This document shows, one piece after another, positions 44,457 to 54,998 of a stretch of DNA of 64,000 nt. This stretch comes from Ptychodera flava. Its lineage: Eukaryota; Hemichordata; Enteropneusta; Ptychoderidae. The notes beneath the pieces are model-generated. The model saw only the letters and a program-made list of their open reading frames with translations, did not search any database and was not told the origin of the DNA. The stretch lies in assembly GCF_041260155.1 (NCBI RefSeq), contig NW_027248397.1, forward strand, positions 62,001 to 126,000. The letters are read 5' to 3'. A program made the position numbers and the translations under genes. Position 1 is the stretch's first letter. Every line of letters starts with the position of its first letter.

Positions 44457-46406
44457 GCACTGTGTCTAGGCAAATTTATTGATATCTGATATGTAATGGT
44501 CAAAGCATAGAAATATGAATTGTATGTGTTACAATTTTCAATAGCAAATGACAGGAATAATTCTAGGACACAAGGCCTTGTACCGGTACTTGTTAAGAAA
44601 TGACCTATACCTTTCCAAACAAGTGAATTTTACTGAATACATGTACAAGTAATGAGACCTTCACCCAAACACCTGATACAGTACACAGCAAAACTTCTGT
44701 TCAATCAAGTCCTGCTTTGGGCATGACTTAGATAAGCCAAAAACAAGCCCAAAGTAAGTCTGAGACCCACAGAATAGCTTTCAACACTACATTATCTCTT
44801 ACAATGTGCAAGAAAATCACATATAAATGTGATTCAGTGGCAATGACAGCTATCATCCGATGAAGTTTCATTGCTCAACACGTGGTTGTTAAACATGTCC
44901 AGTTTCCAGGTCTACATACTTTCAGGTCTTGGGCTTATCATAGGAAAAAATATCGCTGTAGATTTGATGTTCACTTCTCATCTACACGTAGTTTCTGTAC
45001 GTGACTTACACAGACCACAATGGTTAACGCTTCCAAGGTGTCTATCTCTTATTTGAATTATTGTATCCTTTTGTTGACAAAATGTCTACATTGTTTTTTC
45101 TGTCTGTATGTGTTGTCATTGGTGACTTCTTTTGGCCAGAAGCTGTGATCAGAAAAGATAAACAAATGGTCATGATATTGACTTTGAAAAAAACAACATG
45201 TAATGATATGTCATGAAAAATACAACAAAAACTGTTGATGACACTGCACTCCCATTTTATAGAAATACTCAGTGCTAGCAAACACATACAGCAACATTGT
45301 AATCCTACAGAATGATTACTAAGAAAATTCAACTGCAAATCATTCTTATACTGAAGCATATATGAAGTACTTCATCTCATAATGACCTGGGCACCTAATT
45401 TGTAAGAAATGGGATAAACACTTTCAAAGAAGAAGATAGTTTGATCAAAAAGTGGAAAATATTGCCACAAAAATACAAATATGAGAATTTTGCCATCATT
45501 TCAATGATGAGGTTCATTTAAACAACGGCACATCTACCGGTACATCACACATGGCATGACTACTCAAAAATCAGCTCAACATGAGCAGAGGTTTGGAAGT
45601 TTTTGATCTGGACAGACAGATAGACAGACATACAAAAACTGTACGGACATACAATGTATAGTCAGACATTGCATACAACCTCCCAGTTGCCATGTGTATG
45701 GCAAATGGGAAGTAAAAATTGGAAAATTTTAAGCAGAAAAATATTATTGGTGTAGCTTTCATGACGATTGTGAAATTGTCCAATAAGCTAAATTTGTGTA
45801 CAAATAAACAATATTCTGTCTTGGCTTTCATAGTGATTAAAACTGTCTGTGAGCTTAATTTATGATCAAAATGTAATAACACATACATTTATACCACTAG
45901 TTTTAGTGGTCTCCAGTTAGTAAAACTTAAATATTACATGTGCATGAAAAGTGCATTATTATGCTTTAATCATTTACAGTGCCCGAAGGGTGTGCTAAAA
46001 ATGAAATGGCAGGAAATGAAGTGCTATAAAATATTTGGAAAGGAATTTGATATTCAGAAAATGTTTTAAGTTCCTCCTTTGCAATGTCAATTTTTTCTCA
46101 AACACCCCACCCTTGCATGTAGTACATATAACGGTTTTCAAGTCCCCGCCATTCCCTGTCCCGAAGTGTTTGTGAACACAGTCTTATTACTGGAAAGAGA
46201 GAGAATGTTGGACAGATTTGATCTTTGTCAGATGATCACACTTACATTTTAAGGGTTAATGAAAGGCTGGTGGACTGGTGGTCTTTTCTTACAGGTAATA
46301 GGTCTTTGATACATCATTTCCGAGTCAAAACCCTGAAAAAGAAATTTTACGGGAGTCATATGTCTAAATCATGGTCCCTCACTGAACACTTACATGATAT
46401 ACCAGC
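44457..46406. other. Gene-free stretch before the BEL/Pao pair
   Basis: Only random short frames. A C-rich TTTTCAAGTCCCC fragment near 46120-46160 resembles the interior of the inverted-repeat element at 23331-25026 and may be a remnant of that family. Confidence 0.45.
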
Positions 46407-46865
46407 TATAGACGTAGGAGACCCTTTTAACATGGCGTTGACTATTTCCTCCATGACTATAGATTCGAATTTATCGTTGATAACAAGAGTTCCGTTAACT
46501 CACATGAGTCGACGCACACCAGCCAACATCACACGCTCCGACCAGTAGAAATGTACAGAAGTCAAATACCTTTAGCGAACTGCACCCATTTATTCCGGAA
46601 CGCTGATCCCAAACACTTTAAAACTGGATGTAACATCAACACTGTAAGCTCTCATCTCCTAAATTTCGTGAAGTCGGTAACTCCATCAAAACTCTGTAGA
46701 CTTCTATAAACTCCGTAAAAACTGATAAACTCACAAGGCTGCGACCAAAAAGTCCGCAGTGGTCGACGCCATGCTTCTAGCCTCAATGTCAATAAAAACT
46801 AGCCCCATATGGCCGATGGGGGCGCAAACTCAAACGCGGGTAAATTTGGTTGAGGCGTCCTTACA
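46407..46865 (-). repeat. LTR A (3' LTR of copy 1), outer end truncated
   Basis: From TATAGACGTAGGAG to GGCGTCCTTACA it matches LTR B at all but a few bases. The outer ~85 bp found in B and C (starting TGAATACTG) are missing and replaced by unrelated sequence. Confidence 0.85.
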
Positions 46866-47240
46866 TCAGCCCTCAAATTGTCCATAAAACAAATGGCAAA
46901 TTTCTCCTAACGACAGTCCTTTGATGCCACACATAAATTAAACGCTGAAATTACATAACAAGTTCAAAAAACACAAAAATTCAAAATTTCAAACACGATC
47001 TTTGAAAATCTTGATCTCACTTCATATCGACCATGCCCAGACCTCGTCTTGGTCAAACCATGCTGCCAAGCATGGCACACATCCCTCTGAAAACTCCATC
47101 CATCATCATGGACTGGCTTCAGTTAATTACATATACTGTCCACTAACTGAGATCTTCATATCACACAGGAAAACTCAACTGGTAAGTTCACTCATCCAGG
47201 CACTGGTAGCATATAAATAAGTGTTAACACTGTGATAGTT
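46866..47240 (-). other. 3' untranslated region and polypurine-like tract of copy 1
   Basis: Between the LTR and the integrase stop the minus strand has a TTTGAGGGCTGA polypurine-like segment touching the LTR. Short frames here are paralleled in copy 2 at 54624-54998 and are not genes. Confidence 0.6.
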
Positions 47241-47564
47241 CTAATCTGCTTCCAATAACACGCAAAGTTTGTCATATGGTCTTTCTAAAACACTGTTCTT
47301 TGTCTTCACCATTACTCTTCTTACCAAACCTTTCTTATCTGGCATAATTTTGATGACTCTACCTAATGGCCATACATTTCTTGCTGTATTCTCATCCTTG
47401 ACTAAGACTATATCTCCAACTTCCAAGCTCCTCTTCACCTTGAACCACTTCTGTCTTTCTTGCAGGGAAGGTAAATATTCCTTTATCCAACGCTTCCAAA
47501 ACAAGTCGGACAGGTATTGTACTTGCTTCCATCTGTGAACTGCATACATGTCATTCCTTTCCAA
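47241..47564 (-). CDS. BEL/Pao copy 1: integrase C-terminal (DUF5641-like) part
   Basis: It contains [37 protein letters not shown] and [20 protein letters not shown], the conserved C-terminal module of BEL/Pao integrases. It is shifted one frame from the integrase core by an indel around 47560, whereas copy 2 has both parts in one frame. Confidence 0.85.
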   Translation of the reverse strand: MERNDMYAVHRWKQVQYLSDLFWKRWIKEYLPSLQERQKWFKVKRSLEVGDIVLVKDENTARNVWPLGRVIKIMPDKKGLVRRVMVKTKNSVLERPYDKLCVLLEAD

Positions 47565-48225
47565 ATGGACCAGGTGAAAGCGCTGCTCCTTTCATATTTA
47601 ACAACATGCTGGGAGTCAATGCGTCAAGATCCTTTACTTCATCCGAAGACTTTGTGATTGGACGGCAGTTAATAGTGTGCTCTACTTCACATAAAAATGT
47701 CCGTAAACTCTCATTTGTAAGCTGCTGCTGTTTCAATAAAGACAGTAGTAATTGCCGTACACTACGAATCTGCCTTTCCCACACTCCGCCAAAGTGTGAA
47801 CCATAAGGCGGATTAAATTTCCACTCTATGTTATCTTGCAACAAGTTGTCTTGGATCTTCTGTTGATTCCACTTGTCAATTTCCTCCTGTAGTATTCGTC
47901 TTGCACCTACAAAATTAGTGCCGTTGTCAGATCTTATCATCTTTACTGGCCCTCTCCTTGCGATAAATCTTCTCAGAGCATTTATGAAGGAGTCTGTACT
48001 CAGAGAATCTGCAACTTCAATGTGAACTGCCCTGACTGCAAGACATGTCAATATGACGCCATATCTCTTCACTGATGATCTCTTAATCTTCACTTCAATC
48101 GGACCAAAGTAATCAACTCCAACATTTGTAAATGGTGGTTGATGTGGCAGTACTTGGTCAGCTGGCAAATCAGCCATCTTCTGTTCTCCTAGTTTGGCCC
48201 GCTGGCGTCTGCAGATCACACACAT
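47551..48225 (-). CDS. BEL/Pao copy 1: integrase core
   Basis: The zinc-binding end [14 protein letters not shown] is followed by the catalytic core: [11 protein letters not shown] (first D), [13 protein letters not shown] (second D) and [13 protein letters not shown] (E). The rve-type integrase joins element cDNA to host DNA. Two 1-bp indels relative to copy 2 (near 48225 and 48312) detach the core from its N-terminal domain. Confidence 0.88.
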   Translation of the reverse strand: MCVICRRQRAKLGEQKMADLPADQVLPHQPPFTNVGVDYFGPIEVKIKRSSVKRYGVILTCLAVRAVHIEVADSLSTDSFINALRRFIARRGPVKMIRSDNGTNFVGARRILQEEIDKWNQQKIQDNLLQDNIEWKFNPPYGSHFGGVWERQIRSVRQLLLSLLKQQQLTNESLRTFLCEVEHTINCRPITKSSDEVKDLDALTPSMLLNMKGAALSPGPFGKE

Positions 48226-48322
48226 TGCTCACTATACTTCTTGCCACAGAATTAGCATTCAGAATCCAATAACGTTCACGCAGTTTGGATAAAATGTAGT
48301 GTCTTCCAAAATGCTGATTCTT

Positions 48323-48616
48323 CTAATGAATTTCACGCAATATCAACTCTGATACATGTGACTTCTTTGGCAAAATCACTGGATGTTTTGACTCCTCAGA
48401 CAACATAGACAGAGTAAGTCGTCCACCAACGCGTAACAAACCATCCTTTCCCAAAACTGGATCCAATCTGTAAATGTGGCTTCCTCGGGGAATCCCAATT
48501 TTGCTGCCGTCATTTCCCTTTTGTGCCTTCAAGATCTCTATTTCTCTGGAAAATGCGCTTTGTTGGACATATCTAATGATGGCATGCTCTGCCTGTTCCA
48601 GATCTTTCACTGTCAA
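48323..48616 (-). CDS. BEL/Pao copy 1: integrase N-terminal part
   Basis: It contains GSHIYRLDPVLGKDGLLRVG and HPVILPKKSHVSELILREIH, the region preceding the integrase zinc finger in BEL/Pao polyproteins. Upstream it is cut off from RNase H by an indel near 48620-48660. Confidence 0.8.
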   Translation of the reverse strand: MTVKDLEQAEHAIIRYVQQSAFSREIEILKAQKGNDGSKIGIPRGSHIYRLDPVLGKDGLLRVGGRLTLSMLSEESKHPVILPKKSHVSELILREIH

Positions 48617-48656
48617 AGTCGATGGCTTATCTTGATTGCAGTCTGTTTTACGTGCT

Positions 48657-49667
48657 TCAAAGATATCTTGAAAGCTCGGTGATTAATCTTTGGATCCATG
48701 CCACTGATCTTCTCAGTCGATACCAACTGGAGTAACGTTTGATTAGACCTTGAATGAAGTCTTGTGATTCACTTGCCTCTACGGTGAGTGCCTTGGCGTT
48801 TTTCTTTACCTCTGGATCACCTGGGTCAAGTTGACCATCGATGTTACCATCCCTTGACCACTTACTCTGTGCAGTCCATAGAAAGTCTGGACCCTGCAGC
48901 CAACGTTTGTTGTCAAGAAATGCATCAATAGTTTGACCTCGTGAACACTCATCTGCTGGGTTGTCTTTGCTGTTTATGTATGCCCAACTTGATGGTTCTG
49001 ATCCTTCACGAATCACTGCTATTCGATTTGCCACGAAAGTATGAAATCTTGTGGTTTCATTATTTATATACCGCAACACTGTTTTGCTGTCGGTCCAGAA
49101 GAACGATCCGCTGACTTCTAGATGCAACTCCTTTCTGAGTAACCTATCCATGCGCACAGCTACCGTAGCTGCCATCAACTCTATGCGAGGAATTGTTATC
49201 TGCTTCAACGGCGCCACTCTAGCCTTGGCCATCAGAAAGGCACAGTGAATGTTGTCGTTCTTGTCAATCATCCTAATGTATGACACAGCTCCGTACCCAG
49301 ACTCGCTTCCATCGGAGAAGTGATGTAACTGTATGGAATCTGTATCACCATATTCCTCAGGCTTAATACACCTAGGGACCATGAAGTGCTCTTCTAACAA
49401 TGGTAGATATCTCATCCAATCTTCCCATCGTTTACGTTGTTTACTGGGTATCTCATCGTCCCAGTCCAATTTTGCTTTGCAAAGCTCTTGGAGTATTATC
49501 TTCGGTGGTAAGAGGGCGGGAGCTGCCATGCCTAAAGGGTCGTAGACTGAACTCACAACTCCCAAAATACCTCGCCTGGTTACCGGTTTATCTTTGACTC
49601 TGTTCTTAAAACCAAGGATGTCTGCTTGAACGTTCCACTGCATGCCCAAGGCTTGTTCTGAGGGCAA
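48657..49667 (-). CDS. BEL/Pao copy 1: RNase H region
   Basis: The frame begins in the connection after reverse transcriptase (VSSVYDPLGMAAPALLPPKI, a BEL/Pao hallmark). RNase H follows, with HHFSDGSESGYGAVSY, the IPRIELMAA glutamate, FFWTDSKTVLRYI and NPADECSRG supplying the acidic active-site residues. Length and motifs match copy 2, where the same region is broken into several frames, so this is the better-preserved RNase H of the pair. Confidence 0.88.
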   Translation of the reverse strand: MPSEQALGMQWNVQADILGFKNRVKDKPVTRRGILGVVSSVYDPLGMAAPALLPPKIILQELCKAKLDWDDEIPSKQRKRWEDWMRYLPLLEEHFMVPRCIKPEEYGDTDSIQLHHFSDGSESGYGAVSYIRMIDKNDNIHCAFLMAKARVAPLKQITIPRIELMAATVAVRMDRLLRKELHLEVSGSFFWTDSKTVLRYINNETTRFHTFVANRIAVIREGSEPSSWAYINSKDNPADECSRGQTIDAFLDNKRWLQGPDFLWTAQSKWSRDGNIDGQLDPGDPEVKKNAKALTVEASESQDFIQGLIKRYSSWYRLRRSVAWIQRLITELSRYL

Positions 49668-49759
49668 CTGTCTCTCTGTAATTCAAACGTTTCACTTCTT
49701 GGCTCGCTCCTCTTCTGGTATTGTCTCCAAAACAGAACAATTATTGCTGATCCACTTTG

Positions 49760-49892
49760 TCAGTCTGAATCCGCCTTTGTTGCATGTGTTATCAGCCTTT
49801 TGGCCAAAACCTGTCCTTCTGTCTTGTTTGGAACTGCCTTTAACATGTCATCGACATAAAAGTTGTTATCGATGGTGTCCTTTATGATTAGG
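49760..49892 (-). pseudogene. BEL/Pao copy 1: reverse transcriptase YVDD segment
   Basis: It carries KDTIDNNFYVDDMLKAVPN, the catalytic YVDD box. The hAT-type insertion (49901-50475) separates it from the rest of the reverse transcriptase. Downstream it ends at THATKADSD and stop, a frameshift also present in copy 2. Confidence 0.85.
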
Positions 49893-49900
49893 GTCACATG

Positions 49901-50475
49901 CAGTGTTTGAAACTCATGCAAAATCGCTACTGGCCAAGCGGGCCAGTAACTTATAAAATTCACTGGCCCGAAAGGAAATCAACTGGTCCTGGGCAAAATA
50001 AGGAATTTTTACTTGAAGGGAAATACAGGGGCCCTGCTGTAGGTGGCTCAATATTCAAATACCTGTACATCTTTCTCGCTACTGATATTCACCCGCGAGG
50101 CGAGGTTCATCAAAACAATGCTGCCATTTTGACTAAACGAAATCTCGAACCTACCCCAACGTGACCCCAACGCGTAACAAATGGAAGATGTTGAGTAGCG
50201 CCATCAATCTCGCAAGTCGCGAGAAATGCGTAGCTGTAAAGGCTTTCGCTAAGTAATTTCACCGTTCGATCTTTTGAGATTTTACCTGCCAATTTTTTCC
50301 TAAATTTTGCGGTTTGATTACTTGAGAATTTAACAGAATAGGTAAGAGTATTAAAAATTGCTGACCCCTTCTTATTTAGAGCAGGACACTCGGGTCTGCT
50401 TCTTTCACAACTTACTGGCCCGGCATGAAAACAGCTGGTCTGGGGCTAGCGGGTTAGCGTGAATTTCGAACACTG
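49901..50475. mobile_element. hAT-type MITE, 575 bp, with 8-bp target duplication
   Basis: It begins CAGTGTTTGAAACTCATG, and its other end, read on the opposite strand, begins CAGTGTTCGAAATTCACG. GTCACATG flanks both sides exactly (49893-49900 and 50476-50483). Copy 2 has the empty site with a single GTCACATG at about 57650. CAGTG termini and 8-bp duplications are diagnostic of hAT elements. There is no transposase frame, so the element is non-autonomous. It contains an internal ACTGGCC/GGCCAGT inverted repeat near its left end. Confidence 0.9.
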
Positions 50476-50501
50476 GTCACATGACTTGTCTGCACATTTT
50501 C

Positions 50502-51479
50502 TCAAGGCATAGTTGGCGCAGCTTGGTGATGACGTGGCCCAAAAATGTGAACTTTCATCCGATATTCTGCTGGAGGTTCATTCACGTTGCCATTTGGCCA
50601 CCAGAGGAAACGCTGGTAATCTTGATCTTCTGTCGGCACTCTGACCTGTGAAAACATTGCCTCAATATCCGACATCAGTGCTATTCGATCCTGCCGAAAT
50701 CTCACCAATACTCCAAGCAAGGAATTTGTCAAATCAGGACCTTGTAACAACTCTTTGTTCAGTGAAGTTCCTCTATACTCAGCACTGCAATCAAAGACGA
50801 CTCTTATTTTACGCCTCTGAGGGTGGTAAACTCCGTGATGAGGAAGATACCACTTCTTTCCATCATGGCCCTGTAACGCAGACTGTGGCACCCTCTCAGC
50901 ATAGCCCTTTTCCACTATACCTTCAATAAATGCCGCATACTCGCAATAATATGCTTCATCTCTTTTAAACCGTTTCTTCAACTGGTTCAATCTGTATTCT
51001 GCAACCGTTCTGTTGTCTGGCAACATAACATTGTCCTTTCGAAATGGTAATGGTACCTGGTAATGTCCATCATGGTACTCTGTTTCTGTATCCATCCTTT
51101 TCATGAATCTTTGGTCCTCTATTGAGTCTTCAGGTTTATCATCGATAATACGCTCACTGTTCTCTCTGTTGAAATAATCCATCAGCTGCTGGTCAACTGT
51201 TGGTCCTACCTGTATTCTGTTCACAACAGCCTGGTTTATATCGTCGTCTGCCATGCCAGCCCTCATAAGGGATCCATTTACAACCACCCAGCCTAGGCGA
51301 GTGCGAACAGCAAATGGTCCCTGTCCTTGACTATTAATCACTTCCCATGGTTCGAAGGCATCTGGCACGTTGTTCCCTATCAACAGACCAATTTCTGCGT
51401 CAATACTTGGCAGATGTACCCTTTTTAGATATGGATAACTCTTAATGTCAGCCTGGGTTAAGATGTCATCCCTTGACAC
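50502..51479 (-). CDS. BEL/Pao copy 1: protease-RT linker and reverse transcriptase N-part
   Basis: It contains EIGLLIGNNVPDAFEPWEV and GPFAVRTRLGWVV (the post-protease linker common to BEL/Pao elements), then KKWYLPHHGVYHPQRRKIRV, VVFDCSAEYRGTSLN and IALMSDIEAMFSQVRV, the reverse transcriptase fingers and first catalytic aspartate, ending just before the hAT insertion. One extra codon-like change (VVVNG against VVNG in copy 2) and one indel at the insertion edge are private to this copy. Confidence 0.88.
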   Translation of the reverse strand: MSRDDILTQADIKSYPYLKRVHLPSIDAEIGLLIGNNVPDAFEPWEVINSQGQGPFAVRTRLGWVVVNGSLMRAGMADDDINQAVVNRIQVGPTVDQQLMDYFNRENSERIIDDKPEDSIEDQRFMKRMDTETEYHDGHYQVPLPFRKDNVMLPDNRTVAEYRLNQLKKRFKRDEAYYCEYAAFIEGIVEKGYAERVPQSALQGHDGKKWYLPHHGVYHPQRRKIRVVFDCSAEYRGTSLNKELLQGPDLTNSLLGVLVRFRQDRIALMSDIEAMFSQVRVPTEDQDYQRFLWWPNGNVNEPPAEYRMKVHIFGPRHHQAAPTMP

Positions 51480-51631
51480 AGGAATTTTGCTCTGAGTATA
51501 TGCTGGCGGAAGCCTAATCGAATGATTTTCCTCTAGGTCAGTGACCTCAAGGCCTTTGATGATATGGCTATCAACCGTTTTGTTCCCTGCAATGGTATGC
51601 AGGTTTACTTAAGTCTTCTTTCCACCAACAT

Positions 51632-52531
51632 TCAACTGTTGTCTGAGTTTCTTTGTACAAAATACAGTGTCACTTTCATTGTCCAAAATGTATATGTCTG
51701 AAAACTTAGTCCCGTGGTTTTACATCTCAATTTGACTGGTATTACCACTGGTTTATACGTATGCTTTTGTGGCTTTACGGTTTGGCATGGAGCATCAACC
51801 ATCCTTACTGTTGTCGTTAAAGCCTGCTCATTTTCAGCACTACTGTCAGGATAATGCAATACACTGGGATGCTTTCTTCCACATGTCTCACATGTCAACT
51901 TGTATGTGCAATCCTTAACAAGGTGTTTTCCATATCTGAGACAGCCATAGCACAGGCCCTTGGATCTCAACAGCTGTTTCTTGTCCTTGTAGGATTTTTC
52001 AGCAAAGATCTTGCAATTCTGTATTTTATGATCAGTAACCATGCAGCATGAATACTTAACATTATCGCTGGTCTTCGGTTCTGTCAGCAGTTTTGTTTCT
52101 GTACTTACAGCCAATGTAGTACGTTTCTTGACATTTCCCTTCTTGGCAGACTTTGCAACCACCTTGTCATTTGTTGAAGTATTAGTCAGGTCACTAAACA
52201 GCTCTTGAGTTGCCATCTTGGCTTCCCTGTTCACAAATTCTACCATGTCCTTGAAACATACTGCTCTGCTCTGTAGTATATCAAATGTCTTTGTACGCCA
52301 TCGTTCCCGCAGCTTATATGGTAACTTGTAAACCAACATCTGCAGGTTCCTGTTGTGGTCCAGCTCTCTCAGATGTGGCTCTCCTTTCATGGCATTGTCA
52401 CATTTTGTCAAGAACAAAGCGTACTCCTTGAGAGCAGATTTGTCTTCAGATTTCACTTCAGGCCAGGCTTCAGCTTGTTTAGTGTAAGCTTTTGCCATCA
52501 GATATGGATTCCCATACTCATCCTCTAACAT
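51632..52531 (-). CDS. BEL/Pao copy 1: Gag C-terminal part, zinc knuckles, protease start
   Basis: It includes the capsid segment PYLMAKAYTKQAEAWPEVKS, LYRAV-like helices and the QMLVYKLPYKLRERWRTKTF segment. Then come two cysteine/histidine knuckles: CYGCLRYGKHLVKDC (CX2CX5HX4C) and CETCGRKHPSVLH. The protease begins with VVIPVKLRCKTTGLSFQTY but shifts frame at the active-site strand, so protease is broken in this copy. Confidence 0.85.
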   Translation of the reverse strand: MLEDEYGNPYLMAKAYTKQAEAWPEVKSEDKSALKEYALFLTKCDNAMKGEPHLRELDHNRNLQMLVYKLPYKLRERWRTKTFDILQSRAVCFKDMVEFVNREAKMATQELFSDLTNTSTNDKVVAKSAKKGNVKKRTTLAVSTETKLLTEPKTSDNVKYSCCMVTDHKIQNCKIFAEKSYKDKKQLLRSKGLCYGCLRYGKHLVKDCTYKLTCETCGRKHPSVLHYPDSSAENEQALTTTVRMVDAPCQTVKPQKHTYKPVVIPVKLRCKTTGLSFQTYTFWTMKVTLYFVQRNSDNS

Positions 52532-53717
52532 TTTCTTGCATGTTCATAGCCTTCCTTTGGGTTCATGTGTATACAGCTGCTTACAATCTCTTTCGGTCTG
52601 CCTTCTGTAAACTGTTCAAGATAATACAGACGGTCATCTGGTGCCTCAGTGTTCACTTCTATACCATGTCGAAATGCACGAATAAAAGCCTTATACTTCA
52701 GAGGATCGCCATTGAAAGACTCTATCTTCTGTGGTGGGAGAGCTGCGCGTTTATTGTGCTCTATCAATAGTTTTGTTACAGCAGAGATGTTATGATCACT
52801 GTTGAAAGCACTGTCATAATAGTTTACGCTCGATGTTGGTTCAGGATTCTGTCCAACTGCCCCACTGTCATTAATCTGCAGATTTGCATCACTTCTGTGC
52901 ATACCGGTATTTTCATTGTAGCCACTTGCTCCTTGCAAGGTATTGTTGACTGGACTTGCACTGGTTTCGTCAACACCAGCCTTACTGTCACATGTATGGT
53001 AGCTGCCCACATTAGAACCACTTGCATAGCTTCTTGGCTCCACACGTACATCACCTTCATTTGCATTTGAATAGGCGTCTTGAATAATTCTGGTAAGCCC
53101 AAGTCCCCAAGACTTTCTTCATCATGGTTTTCAAAGTGACGATACATTTCTATCTTGGCATTCTGTTCAGCGTTTTCTGTTTTTTATTTTAAGTAATTCC
53201 TTCTGTTTCCGTATTTCATGTTGTTCCTTTTCTTGCTTTATCTTTATTTGTGTTTCACGTTCCTCAATTTCTTGCTTTTCTTGTAATGCTGCCATACTTG
53301 CCATAAGCTCAGCTCGTTTTGCTGCAGCAGCTATCATTAAAGGATTGCTCTGTGTGCTTGAAGCTCGCGAAGATGTTACACTTGACCTCGATGACCTTCT
53401 AACATTTACCTGAGAAATGCTATCTTCAGGTTTCACAGTTTCTGCCAACAATTTCTCATGAAGACCATTTTCCATGAGCCATGCATTCATTTTCTGCATA
53501 AATGCATCATAAGTAGTCACACGAGGCAATAACCAACTGTTATAATCTGTTTGACTTTCATCCTGATTGAGTACACGACGGTATTGCTGATCAACATGTT
53601 CAACATTTTCATATGCTGTCTGAGCTCTTCTAATTTGGTCTTTACTAATACTCCATTTACTTTATCTTTTGATAATTCTGTTATCTGATTAATCAGACCT
53701 GTTACTCTGCCGTACAC
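52525..53717 (-). pseudogene. BEL/Pao copy 1: Gag central part, frameshifted
   Basis: Frames at 53517-53717, 53167-53529 and 52525-53043 together correspond to the single uninterrupted Gag frame of copy 2: VYGRVTGLINQITELSKDKV, a charged coiled-coil segment (EKQEIEERETQIKIKQEKEQ), then FNGDPLKYKAFIRAFRHGIE and EGRPKEIVSSCIHM of the capsid. At least three 1-bp indels break it. Confidence 0.8.
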
Positions 53718-53720
53718 ACC

Positions 53721-53879
53721 CTATCTGTTAGCCTTTAATCTATTTCGTTTGTCTTCTTTAAATCTTTCAGTCTTAACAGAGACACGTTTTTCATCGACGG
53801 TGTTTGCCGCGAGCAGCTGTTTACCTTCTGATGCTATCGCTCCTTCCATTTTCGCATTAGTATTCAATGTTGTAGACAT
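53721..53879 (-). CDS. BEL/Pao copy 1: Gag N-terminal leader ending at in-frame TAG
   Basis: From ATG at 53879 (MSTTLNTNAKMEGAIASEGK) the frame runs 52 residues to LKANR and an in-frame TAG (53721-53723), then continues in the same frame with GVYGRVTGL. Copy 2 has the identical stop. It is either an inherited lesion or a readthrough codon. Confidence 0.7.
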   Translation of the reverse strand: MSTTLNTNAKMEGAIASEGKQLLAANTVDEKRVSVKTERFKEDKRNRLKANR

Positions 53880-54113
53880 TGTCGAGCTCTCATTTGTGAA
53901 CTGTGGCATCAGAAAGTACCCTAGAATACAGAAATATACAACGTGTCTGCCACGCATGAGAACAAAAGCGATAATTCTCAGTAAAATCTGAAACGGAAAC
54001 TGCCTTATATTCCAGTATGTTCCTCGAACATGCGCACACGCATGTATTTTGTCGTCTTTGACACCACGTGGCTTTTCCGTTCAACTTTCAATGCCTTCAA
54101 GCTACCAGAACTT

Positions 54114-54623
54114 TGAATACTGTCCGATCACTGTTCTGCCCAATAAAAGTAACAGTTTTTACCATATAGACGTAGGAGACCCTTTTAACATGGCGTTGAC
54201 TATTTCCTCCACGACTATAGATTCGAATTTATCGTTGATAACAAGAGTTCCGTTAACTCACATGAGTCGACGCACACCAGCCAACATCACACGCTCCGAC
54301 CAGTAGAAATGTACAGAAGTCAAATACCTTTAGCGAACTGCACCCGTTTATTCCGGAACGCTGATCCCAAACACTTTAAAACTGGATGTAACATCAACAC
54401 TGTAAGCTCTCATCTCCTAAATTTCGTGAAGTCGGTAACTCCATCAAAACTCTGTAGACTTTTATAAACTCCGTAAAAACTGATAAACTCACAAGGCTGC
54501 GACCAAAAAGTCCGCAGTGGTCGACGCCATGCTTCTAGCCTCAATGTCAATAAAAACTAGCCCCATATGGCCGATGGGGGCGCAAACTCAAACGCGGGTA
54601 AATTTGGTTGAGGCGTCCTTACA
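54114..54623 (-). repeat. LTR B, shared by both BEL/Pao copies
   Basis: From TGAATACTG to GGCGTCCTTACA (TG...CA). It is followed on the left by the copy 1 leader and on the right by the copy 2 3' region, so one LTR serves both copies. It differs from LTR A at about four positions and from LTR C at about eight plus a ~20-bp deletion. Confidence 0.88.
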
Positions 54624-54998
54624 TCAGCCCTCAAAATTGTCCATAAAAAAATGGCAATTTTCTCCTAACGACAGTCCTTTGATGCTACACATAAATTAAA
54701 CGCTGAAATTACATAACAAGTTCAAAAAACACAAAATTCAAAAATTTCAAACACGATCTTTGAAAATCTTGATCTCACTTCATATCGACCATGCCCAGAC
54801 CTCGTCTTGGTCAAACCATGCTGCCAAGCATGGCACACATCCCTCTGAAAACTCCATCCATCATCATGGACTGGCTTCAGTTAATTACATATACTGTCCA
54901 CTAACTGAGATCTTCATATCACACAGGAATACTCAACTGGTAAGTTCACTCATCCAGGCACTGGTAGCATATAAATAAGTGTTAACACTGCGATAGTT
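54624..54998 (-). other. 3' untranslated region of copy 2
   Basis: It parallels 46866-47240 of copy 1, with the polypurine-like TTTGAGGGCTGA next to LTR B. No gene. Confidence 0.6.
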
